From Pedobacter sp. BMA (GTDB taxonomy: Bacteria > Bacteroidota > Bacteroidia > Sphingobacteriales > Sphingobacteriaceae), in contig NZ_LECU01000003.1 of the NCBI RefSeq assembly GCF_001027745.1, forward strand, positions 124,001 through 188,000: a stretch of 64,000 nucleotides of DNA, read 5' to 3'. Made by a program: the position numbers and the translations under genes. The notes below the pieces were generated by a model, which ran no database searches, was not told where the DNA came from, and saw only the letters and a list, made by a program, of their open reading frames with translations. Of the stretch, positions 1-11,043 are shown in pieces (positions within the stretch are counted from its first letter, which is position 1; each line of letters starts with the position of its first letter).

Positions 1-2208
1 AAAACACAGTCGATAAGCATTAATTCGCCAGTATTCACATTTGATGTTAAGGTAAAAGAAATCAGTGATCAGAACCTGCAGGAAGTCAGCGTAGCCGGCA
101 AAACCGAAAAACGAAAAATGGAAACCAGTGGCTTTGCGGTATCGGTTATCGAAACCAAAGAAGCTTCGCTAAGAAATCTGACCACCAATGAACTTTTAGA
201 TCGTGCAGTAGGTGTAAGGGTCCGCCAGAATGGTGGCGAGGGTTCGCCGATAGAATACAACCTTAACGGCATGTCCGGTAGCACCATAGGTCTTTTCCTG
301 GATGGCATCGAGATTTCGACCTATGGTTCTTCTTTTAACCTGAATAACATCCCGCCATCAATGATCGAGCGCATTGAAGTATATAAAGGCGTCCTCCCTG
401 CTCACCTGAGTGGTAATTATATCGGCGGAGCAATCAACGTGATTATGAGAAAAGATGCTTCTGCAAATAACATCACTGCTTCGGCATCTTATGGATCGTT
501 TAACACCTACCGGGGAGACCTGAGCGCATTATACCGCAATGAGAAAAATGGTTTTACCGCCAGGGCATCTGGTTTTTACAGCCATTCTGACAACAACTAT
601 GAAATGTGGGGGAAGTTTTCCAAGTATACCCTACCTGGCGGCAGAATTGTGAGAAACTACCGCATCAAACGGCCTAACGATGAGTTTGAAACCGTAGGCG
701 GACGTTTTGAAGCTGGTTTTACCAATGTCAAATGGGCCGACCAGTTCTTTATTGGTTATAATATTTCAGACTCCTATAAAGAGATTCCACATGGGGTAAC
801 GATGACCAAACCTTACTTTGGAAGATTTAATAAATATCAGGCGCACGTATTTAGCCTTAACTATAATAAGAACAACTTCTTGGTCAATGGACTGGCATTA
901 ACCCTAAATGCAGTGCACAGCAGAAGGAGTACCTACCTGGAGGATACGGTAAGTTTAAGATATAACTGGGATGGAACCTTGCTGGTAAAAAATTCTGAAG
1001 GTCCGCCGGAGACTTATGGTTACAGCCCTGGCCAGGGACAACAGGGCGTTGCGGTAATGAGTAATATTGAAAGGCAAATTTCAAATATCAGGTCTAACCT
1101 GGCGTACACGATTGTAAGCGGACACCGGGTATCCTTAAACCACAAATTTGAAAAATCAGACCGTAATGATCAGGATTTACTCATTCCCGACCGTAGCAGG
1201 TGGATTACACAGAATGGCCTGACCACAAATATCTTCGCCATGAACTATGAGGCAGAACTGTTCAAAGGAAAGTTAAAAACCAACATCTTCGGCAAGTATG
1301 CCATTTATCAGACCGACCAGCGCATCCCCACCAATGAACTGAATGGTGTATTGATTTATCAGCGCAATAGTTCTACCCGCGATAACAAAGGTTTTGGGGG
1401 TACCGCTTCCTACGAAGCGATCAAAAATGGTTTCATTATCTTTTCCGCAGAGAAATCCTTTATCATGCCTACAGACAGGCACATCTATGGTGAGCCGGAA
1501 AACAACCTGCTGGCCAATCCTGAAATCCAGCCTGAGCTTGCCATAAATTACAACCTCGGAGGAAGATATAACTTCATCTCTTCTGGCAAGCATAAATTTT
1601 CATTATACGGAAATGCTTTCTGGCGGAACGGGTACGATAAAATCATTCAGCAAACACGTATAGACCCGGTAATAGAAGGGCGTGAAAATCAAGTCGAAGA
1701 TATCCAGGTGACGCAATTCGTTAATCTCTCCAAAACCCAATCCATCGGGTTTGAGGCCGAAATAAACTACATCTATAATAACAAACTGAACGCTATGCTG
1801 AATTTTTCCAAATTCAATTCACTTTACAAGGTAGAACTGGATGAAAGGGGAAATCCGCATAGCCTGTACAACAAACAAATTCCAAATGAGCCGTATTTTA
1901 CCGTAAACGGCAATATACAGTACCGGTTTAACAACATCTTTCAAAAGAAGTCAGTCACCAATTTCTACTATAATGCAGGCTATGTTGCCTCATTTAGTAC
2001 CATCTGGATGGAATCAGAATGGTTTACCACGCCTAACCAGCTCACGCATGACCTGGGTGCGAGTTACCGCTTCCCCAATGGAAAACTGGTAGCCAGTCTG
2101 GACTGCAAAAACATGCTCAACGCAGAGGTTTATGACAACTTTGGGGTTCAAAAACGAGGGAGAGCAATCTATTTCAAATTAAACTACACCATAAATAACT
2201 TTAAATAA
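1..2208 (+). CDS. TonB-dependent outer-membrane receptor, 5' end cut by window
   Basis: Frame 1 is open from base 1, so the gene begins before the window and the ATG at 118 is internal. The first visible residues are the end of an N-terminal carboxypeptidase-like domain and a TonB-box-like stretch (QEVSVAGKTEKRK). The plug follows (LLDRAVGVRVRQNGGEG, then DGIEIS, IERIEVYKGVLPAHLSGNYIGGA, typical of TonB plugs), then a beta barrel of about 550 residues ending NYTINNFK. Such receptors import metal chelates or other ligands across the outer membrane using TonB energy. The stop is 6 bp before a DUF4374 lipoprotein gene, a pairing often seen in Bacteroidota iron or siderophore uptake loci, so iron-complex uptake is the best guess; the ligand cannot be read from the sequence. 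Confidence 0.93.
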   Translation, partial: KTQSISINSPVFTFDVKVKEISDQNLQEVSVAGKTEKRKMETSGFAVSVIETKEASLRNLTTNELLDRAVGVRVRQNGGEGSPIEYNLNGMSGSTIGLFLDGIEISTYGSSFNLNNIPPSMIERIEVYKGVLPAHLSGNYIGGAINVIMRKDASANNITASASYGSFNTYRGDLSALYRNEKNGFTARASGFYSHSDNNYEMWGKFSKYTLPGGRIVRNYRIKRPNDEFETVGGRFEAGFTNVKWADQFFIGYNISDSYKEIPHGVTMTKPYFGRFNKYQAHVFSLNYNKNNFLVNGLALTLNAVHSRRSTYLEDTVSLRYNWDGTLLVKNSEGPPETYGYSPGQGQQGVAVMSNIERQISNIRSNLAYTIVSGHRVSLNHKFEKSDRNDQDLLIPDRSRWITQNGLTTNIFAMNYEAELFKGKLKTNIFGKYAIYQTDQRIPTNELNGVLIYQRNSSTRDNKGFGGTASYEAIKNGFIIFSAEKSFIMPTDRHIYGEPENNLLANPEIQPELAINYNLGGRYNFISSGKHKFSLYGNAFWRNGYDKIIQQTRIDPVIEGRENQVEDIQVTQFVNLSKTQSIGFEAEINYIYNNKLNAMLNFSKFNSLYKVELDERGNPHSLYNKQIPNEPYFTVNGNIQYRFNNIFQKKSVTNFYYNAGYVASFSTIWMESEWFTTPNQLTHDLGASYRFPNGKLVASLDCKNMLNAEVYDNFGVQKRGRAIYFKLNYTINNFK

Positions 2209-2214
2209 TACGAT

Positions 2215-3633
2215 ATGAAAACAAATTTATTTAAGACCGCATTGTTCGGATCTGTACTGGCGATAAGTGCCATAGCTGGCTGTAAAAAGGATGGTAGCGA
2301 TGATACTGAAACTTCAGTTTCAGGCGCAGACACCTGGGCGAGAAAATACATCACTTTAACCGCAGCTTTTCCCGACGCAGAAGGTACTGCCGGAAATGGT
2401 GGTACCATGGCCTATGCCATTACCCCTGCTCAGGCTATTAATCCAAATTTCGAGGTAAATGTTTTTACCAATGGCTATAGCTTAAGGTCGCAGCGCACAG
2501 CACGTGTACAGGGTTCGGTTAACGGAAATTTCTTATACAACATTCAGTACACTGGTACTGACGGTGGTATATTTAACAAATATAAAGTTGAAGGTGAGAA
2601 AAATTTTGTTGATACCCGTGAAGAAGTAAATACTGAACCCATATTAGGTACTGCGCCAAGATGGGTTGTGGCTGCTGAGGGAGTTGGTATCGGTGTTTTT
2701 GCATCCTCAGTAATTACCGGCGCGCCGGCTACAGGTGCTGGTGCCGATTTTGTTGATGTGAAAAGTACAGCGAAAATAGCGGTATTGAACCTGAATGATC
2801 CGCAAATCACCCGTCAGGTGGAATTTACCATTCCTTTCAGCGCTGACCAAACCAAAGCTGGTTACCAGATCGGCCGTATTGATGTTCCCGTATTAAATGC
2901 AGCTAAAACAAAGATCTTCATTGGTTGCAATGTGAGCAGAACAGATGTGACAAAAAAATCTGGTGTGAACACTGCAGGAACAGCACAAACCTGGTCTAAT
3001 GGTACAAGAGAAATCGGTACTGCAACATTGGTGGTGGATTATCCTTCTTTAGCTAACCCCAAGTTAATTTTTGTAGATCCCGCTATCAGTAAAGTAAATA
3101 ATCATTCATATCGTACCATGACCCAATATGTGGGTACCGATGGAAATGTTTATCAGGCAACAGCAACTTCAGGATCTCAGATTCTGCGAATTAATGCATC
3201 AACAAGTGAGTATGATAACAGTTATAACTTCGATTTGAAAACGGCTCTTGGCACAAGTAACAACGTGGCCATTAGTGCATGGAGATATGTTAAAGATGGT
3301 ATCGGTATTGTACTTTTTACCGAAACAAACGTAAGGGGCGGCTACCTGGCTCTGATTGATTTAAATACCAGGACGGCAACACGATTAACTACAGAGAATC
3401 AAACAGACGGAGGTTTTTCGGGATTAACTGCTGCTCAAAACGGTGGAACCGCTTTAACCGGCACATTTGGTCAGTTTCAGAACATCGGTCTTGCAGGCGA
3501 TAACATCTATGTTCCGTTGAGCCCAAATGGCGCAGACGGAAACCTTTATGTCATCAACTATAAAACCAAAGTGGTTACCAAAGGAGCGAAATTAAAAAAT
3601 CAATCCGGTAGTTTTTATTTGGGTGCTTATTAA
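2215..3633 (+). CDS. DUF4374 domain lipoprotein, partner of the TonB receptor
   Basis: 472 residues. The N-terminus is a lipoprotein signal with lipobox AIAGC, so Cys23 should be acylated and the protein tethered to a membrane, probably the outer one. The mature part has Gly/Thr/Asn-rich repeats, fits the DUF4374 family by overall pattern (WARKYITLTAAFP start, alternating TDGNVYQA / DNIYVPLS strands) and is probably a beta-propeller-like surface or periplasmic protein. It starts 6 bp after the TonB receptor stop and is surely co-transcribed. In other Bacteroidota DUF4374 proteins sit beside siderophore or heme receptors and a PepSY protein; no PepSY gene follows here. A ligand-capture role is inference. 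Confidence 0.85.
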   Translation: MKTNLFKTALFGSVLAISAIAGCKKDGSDDTETSVSGADTWARKYITLTAAFPDAEGTAGNGGTMAYAITPAQAINPNFEVNVFTNGYSLRSQRTARVQGSVNGNFLYNIQYTGTDGGIFNKYKVEGEKNFVDTREEVNTEPILGTAPRWVVAAEGVGIGVFASSVITGAPATGAGADFVDVKSTAKIAVLNLNDPQITRQVEFTIPFSADQTKAGYQIGRIDVPVLNAAKTKIFIGCNVSRTDVTKKSGVNTAGTAQTWSNGTREIGTATLVVDYPSLANPKLIFVDPAISKVNNHSYRTMTQYVGTDGNVYQATATSGSQILRINASTSEYDNSYNFDLKTALGTSNNVAISAWRYVKDGIGIVLFTETNVRGGYLALIDLNTRTATRLTTENQTDGGFSGLTAAQNGGTALTGTFGQFQNIGLAGDNIYVPLSPNGADGNLYVINYKTKVVTKGAKLKNQSGSFYLGAY

Positions 3634-3658
3634 GCGTTATTGTTTATCTTGAATGAAT

Positions 3659-3689
3659 AAAAAGGACAATCATTTTGCTTGTCCTTTTT
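3659..3689 (+). terminator. Rho-independent terminator of the TonB/DUF4374 operon
   Basis: Perfect 11-bp inverted repeat (AAAAAGGACAA / TTGTCCTTTTT) with a 9-nt loop, ending in a T run, 26 bp after the DUF4374 stop. Confidence 0.85.
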
Positions 3690-3714
3690 TGTTGCTTGAC
3701 AGCCAAATACAAAG

Positions 3715-3747
3715 AAAGCCCAACCGGAGTAAATTCGGTTGGGCTTT
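3715..3747 (-). terminator. Terminator hairpin downstream of icd
   Basis: Perfect 12-bp stem (AAAGCCCAACCG / CGGTTGGGCTTT) with a 9-nt loop, 23 bp past the icd stop on the reverse strand. The U-tract is short, so it may act from both sides together with the neighbouring hairpin. Confidence 0.7.
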
Positions 3748-3770
3748 GAACTATATTTTTACAGCTTAGT

Positions 3771-6302
<2,532 letters not shown>

Positions 6303-7505
6303 ATGAGTGAACAAAATTTAACGCAACTGATTAACGAAAGTAAATTTATTGAAGTAATTGAATTGCTTAAGTCAGGAAAAAAACTGCCTGCAACGCTACA
6401 GGAACACCAAAAGTCACAAATCATTGATCAATTGTTCAGGGCAGCACAATACGATATTATTTTTCATCTGCTCCAAGACAAAACCATAGAAACTGATATA
6501 TATGAACTGGAAAACTTTGACCGAAGTGTTTTTCAAAGTGTGATCAGACATCTGATGTCTGACGAAGACGGAACTGCGTTTTTTAACGATTTTATTTCCC
6601 GTTTCGATAATATGAATGATGAGGTGGCCGCACAAACCCTTCTGGGCTATTTTTTTGAAAAGCTTGCACCTTTAGCCTGGATCAAAATTCTCGCAGATGC
6701 AGGCTGTGACACGAATTTTAAAAATAATGCCGACGAAAACTTTATCCATCAGGTGGTAAAAAGCAATGAGCGGCGGTTCGACCTCAACGAAACGGAGCTT
6801 ACCTCCCTCAGAGCATCGTATGTCAACTTCCTCATTAGCCAGGGACTTGACATAAACGAGGGTAATATTGTTGGCGAGACACCTTTGATCTCTGCCATTA
6901 AATCCAATAAAAAAGACCTGATCGATCACCTGCTTGAATCTGGTGCTGACCCTAATCATACCGATAAACAAGGGAATTCTGCATTCTTTTACGCGGTCGC
7001 CCATCTGCAAAGTGAAAAGCTATATGAGGCGCTCCGGGCGCATGCAACACCCGATTTTAATCAGGCTAATAAAAACGGGGAATTACTTCTGTTCGAGTAT
7101 TTGCGAATGATGCAGGGGGGCGAAGCTGGCATAAACTTGCTAAAAAAATTACTCAGTGACGGTGCGGACCTTTATCAGGCCAGTAAGTGGTACAATGCTG
7201 ATAAAACCCCGCTTGATTTGATTGCGGAAAAAAGTGCAGGGTTACTGGAAGCTGTTTTGGAAACCGGGCAGATCGACGTCAACCGGCAGGATAATCAGGG
7301 GAACACCCTATTGCACAAAGTTTCTGCATTCAATGTGAATTACGAACCAGATAGAGCGAAGGAGACTTACAGGAAAGTAAAAGTATTACTGGAGTATGGG
7401 GCAGATGCAGGTGTTACCAATGATCAGGATCAAACGGCACTGATGCTGGCTTCTGATGACAATTTAAAAATAAAAACTGTTGAATTGCTAATGAAACAAT
7501 CTTGA
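6303..7505 (+). CDS. Ankyrin-repeat protein, first of a pair
   Basis: 400 residues with no signal peptide or membrane segment, so probably cytoplasmic. About the first 130 residues are helical and do not look like ankyrin repeats. From about residue 130 there are five to six ankyrin-like units (ADAGCDTNF, GETPLISAIKSNKKDLIDHLLESGADPN, QGNTLLHKVSAF, LLEYGADAGVTNDQDQTALMLAS). Ankyrin repeats bind protein partners; the partner is unknown. The stop at 7503-7505 lies 2 bp before the next ankyrin gene, so the two are co-transcribed and probably act together. No catalytic domain is recognisable. Confidence 0.9.
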   Translation: MSEQNLTQLINESKFIEVIELLKSGKKLPATLQEHQKSQIIDQLFRAAQYDIIFHLLQDKTIETDIYELENFDRSVFQSVIRHLMSDEDGTAFFNDFISRFDNMNDEVAAQTLLGYFFEKLAPLAWIKILADAGCDTNFKNNADENFIHQVVKSNERRFDLNETELTSLRASYVNFLISQGLDINEGNIVGETPLISAIKSNKKDLIDHLLESGADPNHTDKQGNSAFFYAVAHLQSEKLYEALRAHATPDFNQANKNGELLLFEYLRMMQGGEAGINLLKKLLSDGADLYQASKWYNADKTPLDLIAEKSAGLLEAVLETGQIDVNRQDNQGNTLLHKVSAFNVNYEPDRAKETYRKVKVLLEYGADAGVTNDQDQTALMLASDDNLKIKTVELLMKQS

Positions 7506-7507
7506 TT

Positions 7508-8851
7508 ATGTCGATGTCATTTATCATTGCCTGCGAAAGTGGGAAAAGAAAAATTGCTGAATTGTTATTGGCCAATGGAGAAGTAGAGATAGGCTATATC
7601 GATGAGAAAGGGCGGACAGCGCTGCATTATGCGGCCCACAGGGGTTACCTGGATTTGGTGAAGTTATTGATTGAAGGAGGTGCTGATCTGGATTATGAAG
7701 ATCATTCCGGAGAAACGCCGCTCTATTTTGCCTGCTTGCAGAAACAAAAACAAACTGCACTTTATTTGCTGGAGAAAGGTGCAAAGCCAGCTATTAAAGA
7801 CATAAAAGGTAATAGCTTGCTCCACCTCACCGCTCAAAGCGGTCAAATTGAAGTCCTCTCAGTTCTTCTCGAGGATGGGTTGTCTCCCGATACAGAAAAT
7901 AATGAAGCGGAAACGCCCCTGCTCCTTGCCTCAGCTTTGCGCAACAAGGAAATTGCGATGAGATTACTGGATGCAGGTGCAAACGTTAACAGCAGCAATA
8001 AAAATGGCGACTCGCCCCTCCTCTTTGCGGTAAAATCGAATTTTATCCCAATGGTTGAGCTGCTCATCTCACGAGGTGCAAACATCAATCATGTCAACCA
8101 CAATAGTGTTTCAGCTTTGCTATTAGCGTGCTATGATGCCAACCGAATGTTGATTAAAAGCCTCATTGAAAATGGCGCGGATGTATTGCATTCCTCGAAA
8201 GAAGGCCTATCTCCGGTTTGGTATGCCTGTTCGCATAACCAGAAAGAAATTGTTGAGCTTTTTATTTCAGCCGGTGTTGACGTAGATTATGCAAAACCAC
8301 TTTCTGGTAACGACGATTCAATGTATTCATACCTCCAATGGGTAGAAACTTCCAATAATATTTCAGCAGATGCAGCATTTTCCCTCAATAGCAACTACAA
8401 CTATGGCGGGGAAAGCATGTTGCACGTGGCAGCTAAAAGTGGTCATCTGAGTATGCTCAAATTGTTAATTGAAAAAGGTGCGAATGTAAATATCCAGGAT
8501 GAGAGCGGAAATACCCCTTTGCACTATGCTGCAGCGAACGGAAAAAAAGATGCCGTAAAATTTTTACTGGAAAAGTCTGCAGATCCAGGTATAGTTAATG
8601 TCAAAGAACAAAAGGCAATAGATTACGCCAATATCAAAGGCTTTAATGAAATTACTGAATTGTTGTTGAGATTCAGCCCGGCCAATCAGCCTTCCAAAAA
8701 TACTACAGCTGAAATTGCTCAGGCTCAGCCAACAGGCGCAGATCTTTCGTCCAAAAAAAAGGCGTTGATTGATTTAAAAGAATTGTTAGATGCAGGCATC
8801 CTTTCCCAGGAAGAATTTAACTCAGAAAAAACAAAAATTCTGAATCTTTAA
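7508..8851 (+). CDS. Ankyrin-repeat protein with C-terminal SHOCT-like segment
   Basis: 447 residues from ATG 7508; a TTG at 7502 in the same frame would overlap the upstream gene, and ATG 7514 is a third option. About ten ankyrin repeats fill residues 5-390 (GRTALHYAAHRGYLDLVKLLI, GETPLYFACLQ, GNTPLHYAAANGKKDAVKFLL). One insertion of about 40 residues near 265-305 breaks the array. After a Gln/Ala/Pro linker, the last 30 residues (LIDLKELLDAGILSQEEFNSEKTKIL) match the SHOCT motif, a short C-terminal oligomerisation element found on many unrelated proteins. No signal peptide is present. The role is unknown; a scaffold with the upstream ankyrin protein is likely. Confidence 0.9.
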   Translation: MSMSFIIACESGKRKIAELLLANGEVEIGYIDEKGRTALHYAAHRGYLDLVKLLIEGGADLDYEDHSGETPLYFACLQKQKQTALYLLEKGAKPAIKDIKGNSLLHLTAQSGQIEVLSVLLEDGLSPDTENNEAETPLLLASALRNKEIAMRLLDAGANVNSSNKNGDSPLLFAVKSNFIPMVELLISRGANINHVNHNSVSALLLACYDANRMLIKSLIENGADVLHSSKEGLSPVWYACSHNQKEIVELFISAGVDVDYAKPLSGNDDSMYSYLQWVETSNNISADAAFSLNSNYNYGGESMLHVAAKSGHLSMLKLLIEKGANVNIQDESGNTPLHYAAANGKKDAVKFLLEKSADPGIVNVKEQKAIDYANIKGFNEITELLLRFSPANQPSKNTTAEIAQAQPTGADLSSKKKALIDLKELLDAGILSQEEFNSEKTKILNL

Positions 8852-8887
8852 ATTTTAAGCGAGAATACTTATTTTAGGGAATCGGTC

Positions 8888-8925
8888 CATTTAAAGCAGG
8901 TTATATTTTTTGTCTGCTTTAAATG
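8888..8925. terminator. Perfect 12-bp inverted repeat after the ankyrin pair
   Basis: CATTTAAAGCAG at 8888-8899 pairs perfectly with CTGCTTTAAATG at 8914-8925 around a 14-nt T-rich loop. No T run follows the stem, so it is either a weak terminator or an mRNA 3'-end stabiliser. Its right arm contains the ATG at 8923, which argues against that codon as a gene start. Confidence 0.45.
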
Positions 8926-8961
8926 TGCTGTCCTGAGAAGGCCCCTATTAGAAATTTCGCC

Positions 8962-9531
8962 ATGAATAAAACCTTATATCTCACCTTTCTAACCATTGCT
9001 GTGCTTTTTTACAGCTGCTCTTCTTCAAAACTGTATATAGACGAGGAAAAACGCTACGATGCCGGATCGCTAAGCCAGGCACAGCTGGATTCTCTTCACC
9101 ACTACCTCAAACAAAACGATCGGGTTAAACTTAAAGATACCCTCATCATCAAATATGATTTCAACAATGATGCATGCTGGAACGACCTGAACGGACAAAA
9201 CCCTGAGTTTATCAATAATGTACGCTGGGCTTTTCAGAAAAACATTATCGATAAGTCAGCTAAACGATTAATGGTATCCATTTATCAATATAAAGAACAA
9301 GGCAAAAACTTCAGTGATGTAAAGTCATCTGGATTGGAAATTGAAACCGATGCTGGTCTATTACGCAGGATGTTGTTTAGAGAAATCACCACCTGTGGCT
9401 CATCCGCAATTGTATTGCCCGACGGGAAGTATCTACTGGTTAAATCTGATCCTCAATTTTCGGCGCTGCTATTGAGTGCAAAGGATGTGAATGCGAAGAT
9501 TTTACACCACCTTGTAAAGACGCCGGAATAG
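8962..9531 (+). CDS. Small lipoprotein of unknown function
   Basis: 189 residues from ATG 8962. I prefer this start to the in-frame ATG at 8923 because it puts a clean lipoprotein signal at the N-terminus (NKTLYLTFLTIAVLFYSC, Cys about residue 18) and because 8923 lies inside a hairpin. The mature protein contains SSSKLYIDEEKRYDAGSLSQ, and later TTCGSSAIVLPDGKYLL; I do not recognise a family. It stands alone, with a hairpin terminator just after it. Confidence 0.8.
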   Translation: MNKTLYLTFLTIAVLFYSCSSSKLYIDEEKRYDAGSLSQAQLDSLHHYLKQNDRVKLKDTLIIKYDFNNDACWNDLNGQNPEFINNVRWAFQKNIIDKSAKRLMVSIYQYKEQGKNFSDVKSSGLEIETDAGLLRRMLFREITTCGSSAIVLPDGKYLLVKSDPQFSALLLSAKDVNAKILHHLVKTPE

Positions 9532-9536
9532 CATAT

Positions 9537-9573
9537 AAACGAACAACCTATCCGGGATTGCTCGTTTCTTTTG
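9537..9573 (+). terminator. Probable terminator after the lipoprotein gene
   Basis: AAACGAAC / GCTCGTTT forms an 8-bp stem with one mismatch around a 15-nt loop, followed by a T-rich stretch, starting 6 bp after the stop. Confidence 0.5.
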
Positions 9574-9650
9574 TTTCTTTCGCAGCAAACTTCTCAGCCA
9601 TTCAGATGTTATGATTCAAATAATCAACCCATGATCAAAAACATCACAAC

Positions 9651-10970
9651 ATGAGAAAAATCTTTTATTTTAGCTTAAGTGTAGTAAGCTGTACCTTATT
9701 TGCCTGTCAATCATCAAACAAAACGGACAATCAAGGTGATTCCACTACCGTTGCAACAGAAAACACTACCTTAGAACTCCCCGCTCCGGATACCACCGCA
9801 TCAAAAAATAAATTCAGCAAAGTAATTGGCTGGCCGGATGGCAAAACACCTGTCGCTCCTGAAGGTTTTGTTGTCACGAGATTTGCGTCCAATATCAAAA
9901 GCCCAAGGAATACATATATTGCGCCAAATGGTGATGTACTGGTGGCTTTATCGAACTCTGAACGCAGTACTACCGAATCGATTAAAAATGCAGTAACCGG
10001 AAAATCAAAATCAGAAGTTCCGGGTAAAAGTGCCAATACCATTCTTCTTTATCGCGATGCTGATAAAGATGGCAAAGCAGAAACAGTAACCACGTTTTTA
10101 AACGGGTTGAACCAGCCTTTTGGCTTACTCATTATTGGCGATAAGTTTTATGTGGCTAATACCGACGGACTATGGGTATATCCTTATAAAACCGGGGACA
10201 CTAAAATTACCAGTACCGGTAAAAAAATCCTGAGCCTGCCAGCTGGGGGTTACAACAACCATTGGACCAGAAACCTGATTGCCAATTCAGATAAAAGCAA
10301 AATTTATATCACTGTAGGATCAGGAAGTAATGTTGGCGAAAATGGCATGGAGAACGAAAAGAGAAGGGCTAATATTCTGGAGGTCAATCCGGATGGAACA
10401 GGTGAGAAAATTTACGCCAGCGGACTTCGTAATCCGGTAGGGGTAGATTGGGCACCTACAACTAATATGCTATGGACAGCAGTAAATGAAAGAGACGAAT
10501 TAGGCGATGATTTGGTGCCGGATTACATCACCAGTGTAAAACAAGGCGCATTTTATGGCTGGCCATATTCTTACTATGGTCAGAATGAAGATCCAAGACT
10601 TAAAGGGAAAAACCCTGAATTAGTTAAAAAAGCCATTGCACCCGACGTTCCGGTTGGCGCACATACCGCATCTTTAGGTTTGGCATTTTACAAAGCCACA
10701 AAATTCCCGGCTAAATACCAGGGAGGAGCTTTTATCGGTCAACATGGTTCGTGGAACAGATCGGCAATATCGGGCTATAAAGTTGCATTCGTACCCTTCA
10801 AAGATGGTAAACCAAGCGGAAAACTGGAAGATTTCCTGACCGGATTTATTGCAGATACGGATAAAGCAGAAGTTTACGGTCGTCCGGTAGGTATCACCTT
10901 GACACCCGAGGGCGCATTGCTTGTTGCTGATGATGTAAGCGGCGTGATCTGGAAAGTAGCAGCAAAATAA
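9651..10970 (+). CDS. PQQ-type glucose/sorbosone dehydrogenase lipoprotein
   Basis: 439 residues. Lipobox LFAC (Cys19) marks it as a lipoprotein facing the periplasm or surface. The mature part is a six-bladed beta-propeller of the soluble glucose/sorbosone dehydrogenase family: APEGFVVTRFASNIKSPRN, GLNQPFGLLIIGDKFYVAN, YASGLRNPVGVDWAP, WTAVNERDELGDDLVPDYI, FIGQHGSWNRS, GRPVGITLTPEGALLVADD. These enzymes oxidise sugars at the cell surface using PQQ. The next gene is a TonB receptor that resembles PqqU, which suggests the cofactor is imported from outside. The substrate cannot be told from sequence. Confidence 0.9.
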   Translation: MRKIFYFSLSVVSCTLFACQSSNKTDNQGDSTTVATENTTLELPAPDTTASKNKFSKVIGWPDGKTPVAPEGFVVTRFASNIKSPRNTYIAPNGDVLVALSNSERSTTESIKNAVTGKSKSEVPGKSANTILLYRDADKDGKAETVTTFLNGLNQPFGLLIIGDKFYVANTDGLWVYPYKTGDTKITSTGKKILSLPAGGYNNHWTRNLIANSDKSKIYITVGSGSNVGENGMENEKRRANILEVNPDGTGEKIYASGLRNPVGVDWAPTTNMLWTAVNERDELGDDLVPDYITSVKQGAFYGWPYSYYGQNEDPRLKGKNPELVKKAIAPDVPVGAHTASLGLAFYKATKFPAKYQGGAFIGQHGSWNRSAISGYKVAFVPFKDGKPSGKLEDFLTGFIADTDKAEVYGRPVGITLTPEGALLVADDVSGVIWKVAAK

Positions 10971-10981
10971 GTCACCTTATC

Positions 10982-11021
10982 TACAGGTTGCTGAAATTAA
11001 ACCTAATTTCGGCAACCTGTA
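10982..11021 (+). terminator. Hairpin between sugar dehydrogenase and TonB receptor
   Basis: TACAGGTTGC ... GCAACCTGTA with an inner TGAAATT/AATTTCG extension gives a stem of about 17 bp (one G-T pair) and a 6-nt loop. There is no T run after it, so it may attenuate transcription or protect the upstream mRNA rather than terminate fully. Confidence 0.5.
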
Positions 11022-11043
11022 AATCATAGCTAAAAATACCATC

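Noticed and set aside
8923-8961. ATG at 8923 as the start of the lipoprotein gene
   Set aside because: It lies in the right arm of a 12-bp hairpin and puts 13 polar residues ahead of a lipoprotein signal; ATG 8962 fits much better.
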